Source: UBA11606 sp965243715 (GTDB lineage: Bacteria > Actinomycetota > Acidimicrobiia > Acidimicrobiales > Aldehydirespiratoraceae). From it: a stretch of 64,000 nt of DNA. Positions 53,950 to 62,450 of the stretch are shown one piece after another. The position numbers and the translations under genes are program-made. Below the pieces are notes generated by a model. The model searched no databases. It was not told the origin of the DNA and worked only from the letters and a program-made list of their open reading frames with translations. Position 1 is the first letter of the stretch. Every line of letters starts with the position of its first letter. The stretch lies in the NCBI GenBank assembly GCA_965243715.1, contig CBDEVU010000009.1, positions 310,001 through 374,000 on the forward strand, in the 5' to 3' direction.

Positions 53950-55517
53950 GCGACGAAGCCCCCCGTCGACGCTCCGGTGGACGAACCGCTCGCCTTGCGG
54001 CTCGTCGGGCGCCGCTGAAAGTTCACGAGCGGCCCGTCCGACCGGGCCTGGCCGGGGGCCGGTACCGGCCGTTGACCGAAGCGCAAATGCAAACCATCTA
54101 CGACACGTCTGTCACGTTGCTCGAAGACGTCGGCATGGGCTCACCCGTTCCCGAGTTCATACAGGTTGTCACCGACGCCGGTGGTTACGTCGATGAACAC
54201 GGGCGTCTTCGCTATCCTCGGCCGATCGTCGAGCGGGCCATACAGGTGGCCAACAAGGAATGGATCTGGCACGGCTTCGACGACGACAAATCGATAACGG
54301 TGGGGGGCAATCGGGTTCATTTTGGCACCGCGGGGGCGGCGGTATTGATGCACGACCACCTCACTAACACCTTCCGACACAGCACCACCCAAGATGTCTA
54401 CGATTGCGCCCGACTAGTCGACACGCTCGACAACATCCACTTCTTTGTCCGCACGGTCGTGGCCCGCGACCGCGCCGACTCCCGCGAACTCGATCTCAAC
54501 ACCGCCTACGCGGCCATGGTCGGCACTACGAAGCCGTCGGGTACATCGTGGTTCGAGCGACCTCATGTCTATGAGACGGTCGAGATGTACGACATGGCCA
54601 TGGGCGGGCCAGGGGAGTTCCGCAAGCGACCGTTCGTCGTGGCCAACAACACCTTTGTAGTTCCACCGCTGCGTTTTGCCGAGGAATCGACCAACTGCAT
54701 GGTCGCCCAGGTCGAAACGGGCATGCCAATCAACTTGTTGTCAGCCGGTCAGGCGGGGGCGACCTCACCGGCTGCGCTAGCCGGGTCGCTCGCTCAGGCT
54801 TTGGCCGAGTGTCTCGCCGCGCTCACCGCGGTGAACCTGATGTCTCCGGGGCATCCGTGCGTTATGGGTTTGTGGCCTTTTGTCTCGGACCTTCGTACTG
54901 GGGCGATGAGCGGGGGCAGCGGTGAGGAAGGTGTGCTCAATGCCGCCGCCGCTCAGATCACGAACTGGCTAGGTTTGCCTTCCGGAGTGGCCGCGGGCAT
55001 GTCGGACTCGAAGGTTCCCGACAATCAAGCCGGGTACGAAAAGGGTCTAAACGTGGCTCTCGCTGGTCAGGCTGGGGCCAACCTCGTTTACGAGTCGGCG
55101 GGAATGCTGGGCTCGTTGCTGTCGTGTTCGCTAGAAGCTCTAGTCATCGACAACGACATGCTCGGGGCCATCAATCGCACCGTGCGCGGGATCGAGGTGA
55201 ACGAGGAATCTCTGTCGCTCGATGTCATCAAGGAGGTGGTGTACGGGCCCGGTCATTTCTTGGGCTCACCGCAGACCCTCGAACTCATGCAAAAGGAGTA
55301 CATCTATCCCGTCATAGCCGATCGCGATACCCCCGACAACTGGATGGATGCGGGCAGCAAAGACGCGGCCCAATGTGCCCACGAGCACGCCCGGAGAGTA
55401 CTCGCGTCGCATCACCCCGACCATGTCCCGGCCGCCGCCGATAAAGCCATCCGCGACCGGTTCCCCATCGTGTTGGCGCCCCGTGAGCTAAGGTCAGGCC
55501 ATGAAGATCGTAGTTGA
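53946..55517 (+). CDS. MttB-family methyltransferase, non-pyrrolysine type
   Basis: A 523-residue member of the trimethylamine methyltransferase (MttB) superfamily: 'YDTSVTLLEDVGMGSPVPEF', 'RVHFGTAGAAVLMHD', 'TSWFERPHVYETVEMYDMAM', 'INLLSAGQAGATSPAALAG' and 'GLPSGVAAGMSDSKVPDNQ'. There is no in-frame UAG, so it is the pyrrolysine-free group whose studied members demethylate glycine betaine, proline betaine or carnitine. Those usually pass the methyl to a separate corrinoid protein; none is seen in this window. The N-terminal 35 residues are Arg-rich and not typical. It is tightly coupled to the FAD-GcvT gene upstream and overlaps the ferredoxin gene by 17 bases. Confidence 0.88.
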   Translation: MSDEAPRRRSGGRTARLAARRAPLKVHERPVRPGLAGGRYRPLTEAQMQTIYDTSVTLLEDVGMGSPVPEFIQVVTDAGGYVDEHGRLRYPRPIVERAIQVANKEWIWHGFDDDKSITVGGNRVHFGTAGAAVLMHDHLTNTFRHSTTQDVYDCARLVDTLDNIHFFVRTVVARDRADSRELDLNTAYAAMVGTTKPSGTSWFERPHVYETVEMYDMAMGGPGEFRKRPFVVANNTFVVPPLRFAEESTNCMVAQVETGMPINLLSAGQAGATSPAALAGSLAQALAECLAALTAVNLMSPGHPCVMGLWPFVSDLRTGAMSGGSGEEGVLNAAAAQITNWLGLPSGVAAGMSDSKVPDNQAGYEKGLNVALAGQAGANLVYESAGMLGSLLSCSLEALVIDNDMLGAINRTVRGIEVNEESLSLDVIKEVVYGPGHFLGSPQTLELMQKEYIYPVIADRDTPDNWMDAGSKDAAQCAHEHARRVLASHHPDHVPAAADKAIRDRFPIVLAPRELRSGHEDRS

Positions 55518-55692
55518 CTTTGATCTATGCGAAAGTAACGCCGTCTGCATGCAGATTGCCCCCGATGTTTTTGAGGTGCGCGACGACGATTTCCTCTACA
55601 TCCTGAATGAAACCCCGGCCGAGGACGACCGAGAACGGATGGAAGAGGTGGTTCAACGCTGCCCCAAGCAGGCCGTCGCCCTCGAGGACTAA
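55501..55692 (+). CDS. [3Fe-4S]-type ferredoxin
   Basis: A 63-residue ferredoxin beginning MKIVVDFDLCESNAVC. Cys 10, Cys 16 and Cys 54 (in 'QRCPKQAV') provide the cluster. The position of the fourth ligand, 13, is Asn, so a [3Fe-4S] cluster like those serving cytochrome P450s is expected. It is highly acidic, and passes electrons between a reductase and an oxygenase or dehydrogenase. ATG 55501 overlaps the end of the MttB gene, and the ferredoxin reductase starts 13 bases after its stop. Confidence 0.9.
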   Translation: MKIVVDFDLCESNAVCMQIAPDVFEVRDDDFLYILNETPAEDDRERMEEVVQRCPKQAVALED

Positions 55693-55705
55693 GCGCGCCT
55701 TGCCG

Positions 55706-56920
55706 ATGTCTCGCCAATCGGTTCACATCGTGGGCGCGTCGCTGGCTGGTTGGCGCGCCGCGGAAGCCCTGCGGCGGGCGGATTTCGACGGGTCGATCGT
55801 CTTGATCGGCGAGGAGCCTCACCTTCCTTACGATCGCCCGCCTCTCTCCAAGCAGGTGCTGGCGGGCACCTGGGACACCGAACGCATTGCTTTGACCAAA
55901 CCGGAACGACTCGCGTCCCTCGATCTGGAGCTTAGGTTGGGGGAGCGGGCCATCGGCTTTGATCTGGCCACCCGCACGTTGCACACCACCAACGGCCGCG
56001 AGGTCGTCGACGGCCTTCTCATCGCCACTGGGGCGCGCTGTCGAACCCTGCCCGACACCGCCGAGATAACGGGTGTGCATGTCTTGCGTGGACTCGACGA
56101 CGCACTTGCCTTGCTCGCCGATCTTGAAGCCGAACCATCACGGGTGCTGGTGGTGGGAGCCGGTTTCATCGGGGCAGAGGTGGCGGCGACCTGCCGAGGC
56201 CGAGGGCAAAAGGTCACGATGGTTGAGAACTTGCCCACGCCGCTCGAGCGGGTTCTCGGCCAGCAGATGGGGAGCGTGTGTGCGGCGCTGCATCGTGACC
56301 ACGGCGTTGATCTACGCACCGGCGTGGCCGTCGAGGCTGTCGAGGCGGGCCCCGATGGTCGGGTGGCCCGAGTCCGACTCAGCGATGGAGCAACCATCGA
56401 AGCCGACGTGGTGGTAGTGGGCATTGGAGTCATTCCCAACACCGAGTGGCTCGTCGGGTCGGGCCTCACGATCGACAACGGCGTGGTTTGCGACGAGACC
56501 TGTCTCGCGGCTCGGGGCGTGACCGCGGCGGGCGACGTCGCCCGTTGGCCGAATCCTCGTTTCGACGAAGTTATGCGGGTGGAACACTGGGATAACGCCA
56601 TCGAACAAGGCGTTCACGCGGCCAAGCGATTGCTCGTCGACGACGAAAGCGGTCAACGAGCCGAGGCGTTTGCGCCCGTCCCGTGGTTCTGGTCCGATCA
56701 GTATGACTGCAAGATTCAACTCGCGGGCCGGACTCGTCCCGACGACGAAGTAGCGATCGTCAGCGGATCGGTTGAGGAGCGTCGCTTCGCCGCCCTCTAC
56801 GGCCGCGGGGATGCACTAGTTGGGGTGCTGGGGTTCAACCGACCCCGCCACGTTATGCGCTACAAGGCCATGATCGAAGCGGGCGCCACGTTTGCCGACG
56901 CCCGCTCGGCCGAAATCTGA
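55706..56920 (+). CDS. FAD/NAD(P)H ferredoxin reductase (pyridine nucleotide-disulfide fold)
   Basis: A 404-residue ferredoxin reductase of the putidaredoxin-reductase type. 'VHIVGASLAGWRAAEALRRA' is the FAD Rossmann motif, 'YDRPPLSKQVLAG' the family signature, 'VLVVGAGFIGAEVAATCRGR' the NAD(P)H-binding motif, and 'VTAAGDVARWPNP' the second FAD motif with Asp. 'VPWFWSDQYDCKIQLAG' is typical of the C-terminal domain. It reduces the adjacent ferredoxin. ATG 55706 is chosen after the ferredoxin stop; the longer frame to 55607 lies in the ferredoxin. No oxygenase or P450 gene is close by, so the electron acceptor is unknown. Confidence 0.9.
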   Translation: MSRQSVHIVGASLAGWRAAEALRRADFDGSIVLIGEEPHLPYDRPPLSKQVLAGTWDTERIALTKPERLASLDLELRLGERAIGFDLATRTLHTTNGREVVDGLLIATGARCRTLPDTAEITGVHVLRGLDDALALLADLEAEPSRVLVVGAGFIGAEVAATCRGRGQKVTMVENLPTPLERVLGQQMGSVCAALHRDHGVDLRTGVAVEAVEAGPDGRVARVRLSDGATIEADVVVVGIGVIPNTEWLVGSGLTIDNGVVCDETCLAARGVTAAGDVARWPNPRFDEVMRVEHWDNAIEQGVHAAKRLLVDDESGQRAEAFAPVPWFWSDQYDCKIQLAGRTRPDDEVAIVSGSVEERRFAALYGRGDALVGVLGFNRPRHVMRYKAMIEAGATFADARSAEI

Positions 56921-56933
56921 AGCGGGTGAAGCC

Positions 56934-57566
56934 ATGAACAACTCGGCCATGATCTTGTTGGCCGTCGCGGGTATCGCGGCTCTGGCCGCCTGGTGGGGAG
57001 TCGCCAAAGATCGTCTCAACGTGGAGTTCGTGGCCAATCCGTTGGTCCTCATTGCTTTAATCGGCACCGTCTTGGCGGTCGACGTCGACGACAGCGTGAC
57101 TCGGGGTATTCTTATCGCCGCCATGGGGGCGTCGCTGCTCGGCGATGTCGTTTTGATGAACCCCGACGCCGGTTTCGAGATCGGACTGTTCGCCTTTTTA
57201 CTCGTTCACGGCCTGTACATAACGGCGTTTCTTGGGTCGGCCGAGATCGTACCGTTGGTTGTGGCCGCGGTGCTGGTCGTGGGCATTGCCGTCGCCGTGG
57301 TACCGAAGCTTCTCGCCTCGGCTCGAACTCACGGCCCGCTGACCCTGACTACGGTCGCGCTCTATATCGGGGCGGTCTCGCTCATGGCGATCTCCGCCGC
57401 GGGCACCGGCGAGGTGATCGCCGTTGTCGGTGCCACTCTTTTCCTTACGTCCGATATCTTGCTAGGGTGGGATCGGTTCGTAGGACCTGCGCTCGGCGGT
57501 CGGGTGCTGGTCCACATCACTTATCACTTCGCGCAGCTAAGTTTCGTACTATGGCTCGTCCTCTGA
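56934..57566 (+). CDS. YhhN-family (lysoplasmalogenase-like) membrane protein
   Basis: A 210-residue protein with about eight membrane segments and the YhhN/TMEM86 features 'ASLLGDVVLMNPD', 'FLVHGLYITAFL'-like 'LLVHGLYITAFLG', 'LTSDILLGWDRF' and 'ITYHFAQLSFVLW'. Human TMEM86B, a relative, hydrolyses lysoplasmalogens. A role in lipid turnover is inferred. ATG 56934 lies 13 bases after the reductase gene. It overlaps the following lipoprotein gene by 16 bases. Confidence 0.82.
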   Translation: MNNSAMILLAVAGIAALAAWWGVAKDRLNVEFVANPLVLIALIGTVLAVDVDDSVTRGILIAAMGASLLGDVVLMNPDAGFEIGLFAFLLVHGLYITAFLGSAEIVPLVVAAVLVVGIAVAVVPKLLASARTHGPLTLTTVALYIGAVSLMAISAAGTGEVIAVVGATLFLTSDILLGWDRFVGPALGGRVLVHITYHFAQLSFVLWLVL

Positions 57567-58099
57567 CGTGCCTGTCGTTTGTGGCCGCGGCGACCCTGAT
57601 TGCTGCGGCATGTTCGGCGGCGGCGGCGGAACTTAGCCAAGAGGCGGTGGAAACGGCGATCGCGACAGAACTACAGCGAGACTTTGGTTTCGACTCCTCC
57701 TCAGTCGCTGACATGGCCTGCGACGAGTTTATTCCTTTGCCTGGCGACACCGAAACAACCATTGAGTGTGTGGTAGGCGACCCCGAATCCGACGACCGCT
57801 TCGAACTGCTGGTTCACTTCGGGGTAATTGTCGATAGCGAACTCGATTTGTTGGTCGAAATAACGACGCCAATCTTTGACCTGGTGGGCGCCGCGGCTGT
57901 GGCCGAACAGCAACTAGCGGCCGACCTCGGCGGCAATCCCCGTATCTCTTGTAGTCGATCGCTCACCGTTCTCGTCGTCGGTCGTCGGATTCAATGTCGG
58001 GTCGTGGCTGAAGGGGGAACGGCGGGTCCGGTTGATCAGGCGATGGTTATCGAAATTATCGACGACGCTGGCACCTTCGTCGTCGATCTTGTTCCCTAA
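57551..58099 (+). CDS. DUF4333-type lipoprotein
   Basis: A 182-residue lipoprotein with signal peptide and lipobox LIAAAC (Cys about 21). The mature part contains two similar DUF4333-like halves: 'VETAIATELQRDFG' with 'DMACDEFIPLPGDTETTIEC' and later 'VAEQQLAADLGGNPRISCSR' with 'RRIQCRV'. Each has a Cys pair that may form a disulfide. DUF4333 proteins are actinobacterial envelope proteins of unknown role. ATG 57551 lies within the end of the YhhN gene. Confidence 0.75.
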   Translation: MARPLTCLSFVAAATLIAAACSAAAAELSQEAVETAIATELQRDFGFDSSSVADMACDEFIPLPGDTETTIECVVGDPESDDRFELLVHFGVIVDSELDLLVEITTPIFDLVGAAAVAEQQLAADLGGNPRISCSRSLTVLVVGRRIQCRVVAEGGTAGPVDQAMVIEIIDDAGTFVVDLVP

Positions 58100-58256
58100 C
58101 CAAAACCAAGCGCCCTTAGTGAGAGGTTCGTTTTTGGACCCCGTCCCGCTACCCTTACGGCGTACTGGAAAACCCCAGACACCGCTGCCCCTGACGTGTT
58201 CGCGAGGACACGCCTGCGGCGGCCGGGTAAGACACCCAAAGAAAGAACCATTCTTC
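58100..58256 (+). promoter_or_regulatory. rpsO leader with a GNRA hairpin
   Basis: This 157-base leader lies before rpsO. The best structure seen is at 58195-58212: CGTGTTC-GCGA-GGACACG, a seven-pair stem (one G-U) with a GCGA tetraloop. S15 binds its own mRNA in several bacteria, so autoregulation here is plausible but unproven; a promoter could also be in this interval. No strong ribosome-binding site precedes ATG 58257. Confidence 0.4.
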
Positions 58257-58538
58257 ATGGCTACCAACCTGCGGCCTAAAGCCGAAACCATTGCCGACAT
58301 GGCGAAGGCCTTCGACCTAGCCGAAAACGATACTGGCTCTCCTGAGGTCCAGATCGCATTGCTCTCCGAACGCATCACTCACCTCACCGAACACCTGAAG
58401 GTCCACAAAAAGGACCATCACAGTCGGCGAGGGTTGCTGATGTTGGTGGGTCAGCGCCGTCGTCTTCTTGATTACGTCAAGGACAACGACGTCGAGCGGT
58501 ACCGTGCGGTGATCGCACACCTCGGTCTGCGACGCTGA
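58257..58538 (+). CDS. rpsO: 30S ribosomal protein S15
   Basis: A 93-residue protein with S15 signatures: 'NDTGSPEVQIALLSERI', 'HKKDHHSRRGLLMLVGQRRR' and 'LLDYVKDNDVERY', ending HLGLRR. S15 binds 16S rRNA early in assembly of the platform. ATG 58257 gives four residues more than the common 89 at the N-terminus. It is followed after 214 bases by pnp, the conserved rpsO-pnp order, with strong hairpins between them. Confidence 0.96.
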   Translation: MATNLRPKAETIADMAKAFDLAENDTGSPEVQIALLSERITHLTEHLKVHKKDHHSRRGLLMLVGQRRRLLDYVKDNDVERYRAVIAHLGLRR

Positions 58539-58549
58539 AATACTGTTGC

Positions 58550-58718
58550 GACGGTCGTTCGTGGCCGTCACTTCGGCTTCCTCTCAGGAAACGCCTGCGA
58601 GGAAGCCCGACGAATCCCAGAGCTGGAACGTCCAGCAAAAACGAGACTCCGACTTGTTGGTGCTAGTCGAAGGTTTCTGAACCACTCCCCGCGAGTTGGG
58701 TCAGCAACCTTCGACTGG
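58550..58718 (+). promoter_or_regulatory. rpsO-pnp intergenic hairpins, candidate RNase III / PNPase control region
   Basis: Four stems are visible in order: GACGG/CCGTC (58550-58554 with 58565-58569); GGCTTCCTC with GAGGAAGCC (58575-58583 with 58599-58607, perfect nine pairs), extended inside by CAGG/CCTG; GCTGGA/TCCAGC with an ACG loop (58622-58636); and AGTCGAAGGTT with AACCTTCGACT (58665-58675 with 58706-58716, perfect eleven pairs). The last extends outward by a C-G and T-G pair and inward by CTGA/TCAG. In E. coli the pnp leader at this place is cut by RNase III and degraded by PNPase. The same type of control is inferred. Confidence 0.75.
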
Positions 58719-58752
58719 GAACTGGCAGTCGGGCTCTTAGGAGTAATTGAAA

Positions 58753-61158
58753 ATGACTGAAGCCCAATCTGTCACTGCCGCGTTTACGCGTGGTGGAGGC
58801 AAAGACGCCACCTTTGAGATAGGCCGATTTGCCCCTCTCGCCGGTGGCTCCGTAACCGCGAGCATTGGCGACACCGTTGTACTCGTGACTGCGACCGGTG
58901 CGAAATCGCCACGCGAGGGAGCCGATTTCTTTCCCCTCACCGTCGACATTGAAGAGCGCATGTACGCCGCGGGCAAGATCCCTGGTTCGTTCTTTCGGCG
59001 TGAGGCTCGGGCGGGCGAGCAAGCCATCTTGACTTGTCGACTTATCGATCGTCCGTTGCGTCCCGCGTTCCCCGACGGCTTCCGTAACGAGGTCCACGTA
59101 GTGGGTACCGTTCTCGGCGCCGATCAGAGTAACCCTTACGACGTGTTGGCCCTCAACGCCGCCTCGCTCGCCTTGTGCCTCTCGCCGGTCCCCTTTGATG
59201 GGCCGCTTGGTGCGGTTCGCATGAGTTGGTCGCCCGACGGCGAATGGACTCCCTTCCCGACCTACGAAGAGTCCGCCGAGTCGGCCTTCGACATGGTGGT
59301 TGCCGGTCGCCTCGCAGACGGCGATGTGGCGGTCATGATGGTCGAGGCGGGAGGCACCGGAAACTCCTGGAACCTTTACGAGTCAGGCACCCCCAAGGTA
59401 GACGAAGACGTCCTGGCCGGGGGCCTAGAAGCGGCCAAGACTTGGATTCGCGAGATGATCGAACTGCAACAGCAGGCGATCGACGCCGCGGGGCCTATCG
59501 AAAAGATGGAAACCACCGTCACCGTCGACTACACCGACGAGATCCTCACCGCCGTGCAGGCCGCCGCCACCGACCGCATCGTCGAGACGCAAAAGATTGC
59601 CGACAAGACCCAACGCCAAAACGCCGAAGAGGATCTTCGCCGGGTTGTGGTGGCCGAGATGATTGGTCAGTTCGATGGTAACCCTGATGCCGCCAAGCAG
59701 ATCAAAAACGCGATCCGTTCGGTCACCAAGGCCGTCGTACGCAAGCGCATCGTCGAAGAAGGCATTCGTATCGACGGTCGCAAGACCAACGAGTTGCGGA
59801 GCGTCTCGAGCGAAGTCGGCGTCATCGCGACTGCGCACGGTTCGGGCCTCTTTCAGCGGGGCGAGACTCAGGTGCTCAACTTCACCACGCTCGGCATGGG
59901 ACGCAGCGACATGATGATCGACGACATTTCGCCGACCACCAAGAAGCGCTACTTCCACCACTACAACTTCCCGCCCTTCTCCACCGGTGAGACCGGGTTT
60001 ATGCGGGGTCCGAAGCGGCGTGAGATTGGTCACGGTGCGCTGGCCGAACGGGCCGTGTTCCCAGTCGTTCCTTCCTTCGAGGAATGGCCGTACACCGTTC
60101 GTACCGTTTCTGAGGTTATGGCCTCCAACGGTTCGTCCTCGATGGGTTCGGTCTGTGGATCAACCTTGTCGCTGATGGACGCTGGCGTGCCGATCAAGGC
60201 CCCAGTTGCCGGTATTGCCATGGGCTTGGTCTATGCCGAAGGCGAGTACGTCACCCTCACCGACATCTTGGGCGCGGAAGATGCCTTCGGCGACATGGAC
60301 TTCAAGGTGGCCGGTACCACCGACTTTGTCACCGCGTTGCAACTCGATACCAAGATCGCCGGCATTCCAGCCCACGTCTTGGCCGGGGCTTTGGCACAGG
60401 CCAAGGAAGCCCGCCTCGACATTCTTGACGTCATGGCCGAAGCCATCGCCGAGCCCCGCGACGACGTTCGCGACACCGCCCCCAAGGTTCTGGCCTTCGA
60501 GATTCCGATCGAGAAGATCGGTGAAGTCATCGGCCCGAAGGGCAAGGTCATCAACTCGATCCAGCACGAGACCGGTGCTGACATCTCCGTCGACGACAAC
60601 GGCATGACGGGGATCGTTTCCATTGCTTCGGTCGACCGTGCGAAGGTGGCCGAGGCCGAGCGTCAGATCAATCTGATCCTTGATCCGCCCACCGCGGAGG
60701 TGGGGGCTGAGTACTCCGGCCGAATTGTGAACATCACCAAGTTCGGGGCGTTCGTCAACATTCTTCCCGGTCGTGATGGCCTGCTGCACATCTCCAAGAT
60801 CGGGGGCAACAAACGCATCGAGCGGGTTGAAGATGTCCTCGAACTCGGTCAACAGGTTCAGGTTGTCGTCGAAGACGTCGACCCGAACGGAAAGATTTCT
60901 CTCAAGCCGCTCGACGACGGAGAAAAAGTCAGTGGCGAGGATAATCCTCCCGCCTCTTCCGTTGTGGCCGACGCCCGGCCTGCTGCGGCGGGCAACCGCG
61001 AAGCGGTCTCCTTCGAAGCTCACTTCGATGGGGTGCTGGCCGCGGAGTTCGGCGATCTCGGTCCTGAAACTCCTCGTCGTCACGGTGGCGGTGGCGGCGG
61101 TGGCAACCGCGGCGGGGGTAACCGGCGACAGGGTAATGGAGGTCGCGGTCGCCGGTGA
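58753..61158 (+). CDS. pnp: Polyribonucleotide nucleotidyltransferase (PNPase)
   Basis: The 801-residue protein has two RNase PH-like domains (about 15-225 and 325-560; 'GKIPGSFFRREARAGEQAIL', 'SNGSSSMGSVCGSTLSLMDA'-type catalytic loop with GSSSMGSVC). They are followed by a KH domain ('IGEVIGPKGKVINSIQ', about 595) and an S1 domain ('EYSGRIVNITKFGAFVNILP', about 655). The tail, about 770-801, is Gly/Arg/Asn-rich. It degrades RNA from the 3' end using phosphate and can add tails. ATG 58753 is preferred because GGAG lies nine bases before it; a TTG two codons upstream is an alternative. The stop overlaps the M16 peptidase start by four bases. Confidence 0.95.
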   Translation: MTEAQSVTAAFTRGGGKDATFEIGRFAPLAGGSVTASIGDTVVLVTATGAKSPREGADFFPLTVDIEERMYAAGKIPGSFFRREARAGEQAILTCRLIDRPLRPAFPDGFRNEVHVVGTVLGADQSNPYDVLALNAASLALCLSPVPFDGPLGAVRMSWSPDGEWTPFPTYEESAESAFDMVVAGRLADGDVAVMMVEAGGTGNSWNLYESGTPKVDEDVLAGGLEAAKTWIREMIELQQQAIDAAGPIEKMETTVTVDYTDEILTAVQAAATDRIVETQKIADKTQRQNAEEDLRRVVVAEMIGQFDGNPDAAKQIKNAIRSVTKAVVRKRIVEEGIRIDGRKTNELRSVSSEVGVIATAHGSGLFQRGETQVLNFTTLGMGRSDMMIDDISPTTKKRYFHHYNFPPFSTGETGFMRGPKRREIGHGALAERAVFPVVPSFEEWPYTVRTVSEVMASNGSSSMGSVCGSTLSLMDAGVPIKAPVAGIAMGLVYAEGEYVTLTDILGAEDAFGDMDFKVAGTTDFVTALQLDTKIAGIPAHVLAGALAQAKEARLDILDVMAEAIAEPRDDVRDTAPKVLAFEIPIEKIGEVIGPKGKVINSIQHETGADISVDDNGMTGIVSIASVDRAKVAEAERQINLILDPPTAEVGAEYSGRIVNITKFGAFVNILPGRDGLLHISKIGGNKRIERVEDVLELGQQVQVVVEDVDPNGKISLKPLDDGEKVSGEDNPPASSVVADARPAAAGNREAVSFEAHFDGVLAAEFGDLGPETPRRHGGGGGGGNRGGGNRRQGNGGRGRR

Positions 61159-62426
61159 AAAACGCAGATCTGGACCGGTCGACCACGCTCGAAGATCGCG
61201 ACTCGATCCGGATCAGTAGACTCGACGGCGGCCTACGGGTCGTCACGGAGTCGGTTCCTCGCTCACGTTCCGTTGCGGTCGGTGCGTGGGTGGGGGTTGG
61301 CCACCGTGACGAACCGGAGGCGCTGGCGGGCGTGTCTCACTTTCTCGAACATCTTCTTTTCAAGGGGAGTTCGTCGCGCTCAGCTCAAGCTATTGCTGAG
61401 GGCATAGACGCCATTGGCGGCGAACTCAACGCCTTCACCGCGAAGGAGTACACAGCCTTTCACGCTTTGGTTCCTGAGTGGGAACTGGACTTCGGCCTCG
61501 ACACATTGCTCGATGTGTTAGTCGATCCGGGATTCTCCGACGCCGAACTCGATGCCGAACGCCAGGTCATTTTAGAAGAGTTGGCTTTGAGCCTCGATAC
61601 TCCCGACGATGTCGTACACGGGGTTTTGGCCCAGTCTCTTTTCCCCGGTCATCCCCTCGGCGGAGAAATCCTTGGCACGCCACAGACGGTGGGCGAAATT
61701 ACTCCTACCGCGGTGCGGGACTTTCACCGTCAGTGGTACTGCCGCGCCAATATTGTGGTGTCGGTGGTCGGACCGATCGATCACGATGGGATTGTGGCGC
61801 GGGTTGACTCCGCGTTGCGCTCCCTCGAGGCGGGCGTTAGACCCGATCGTACGTTTCCTGACGCCAAAGTGGTGAGCGAAGTATTCACGTCTCGTTCCAT
61901 TGAACAGAGCCACCTCGCGATGGGCTGGCGGGCGCCGAGCCAGGCCAGCGATGACCGCCACGCCCTCGCCGTAGTGAGCCAAGTGTTGGGTGGAGGTTGG
62001 TCGAGTCGACTCTTTCGCGAGGTCCGCGAGAAGCGAGGCCTCAGCTACTCGGTGTTTTCGTCGGTCGGGGCGTTCGCCGACACCGGCACGATGTCGGTCT
62101 ACGCAGCCACGGCTCCCAATCGACTGGCCGAACTTCGTACCGTGATCGAAGAGCAAATCACCGACCTAGTCGAGAACGGTCTCGAAGAACGCGAACTTGA
62201 GGTCGCTAGGGGTGGTTTCGAAGGAGCCACCGTTCTCGCGCTGGAGGACACAGGGGCGCGTATGGCTCGCTTGGCCACCAACGTCTTGATTCGTGACCGA
62301 GTGGTGGGGATCGACGAGTACCTAGCGGCGGTGCGCAAAGTGTCGGCCGCCGACGCCCAGCGGGTACTAGCCCGCGTGGTCGGCGGACCCCGCGCCGTAT
62401 CCATCGTGGGCCCGCCCCGTCCCTAG
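61155..62426 (+). CDS. M16-family zinc peptidase
   Basis: A 423-residue M16B peptidase. 'HFLEHLLFKGS' is the inverted zinc motif HxxEH (about 62-66), and 'LNAFTAKEYTAFHA' with the downstream 'ERQVILEEL' supplies the distal Glu. The second M16 half ('SHLAMGWRAPS', 'GGWSSRLFREVREKRGLSYS') is the inactive C-terminal domain. Such proteins lie directly after pnp in actinobacteria, where the gene is called pepR; substrates are unknown. GTG 61155 overlaps the pnp stop (GTGA). Confidence 0.9.
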   Translation: MKNADLDRSTTLEDRDSIRISRLDGGLRVVTESVPRSRSVAVGAWVGVGHRDEPEALAGVSHFLEHLLFKGSSSRSAQAIAEGIDAIGGELNAFTAKEYTAFHALVPEWELDFGLDTLLDVLVDPGFSDAELDAERQVILEELALSLDTPDDVVHGVLAQSLFPGHPLGGEILGTPQTVGEITPTAVRDFHRQWYCRANIVVSVVGPIDHDGIVARVDSALRSLEAGVRPDRTFPDAKVVSEVFTSRSIEQSHLAMGWRAPSQASDDRHALAVVSQVLGGGWSSRLFREVREKRGLSYSVFSSVGAFADTGTMSVYAATAPNRLAELRTVIEEQITDLVENGLEERELEVARGGFEGATVLALEDTGARMARLATNVLIRDRVVGIDEYLAAVRKVSAADAQRVLARVVGGPRAVSIVGPPRP

Positions 62427-62450
62427 TCAGCTACGAAGTCGGCATTCACA

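Noticed and set aside
53946..55517. Pyrrolysine use in the MttB-family gene
   Set aside because: The frame contains no internal TAG, so the protein belongs to the non-pyrrolysine group and no Pyl machinery is implied.
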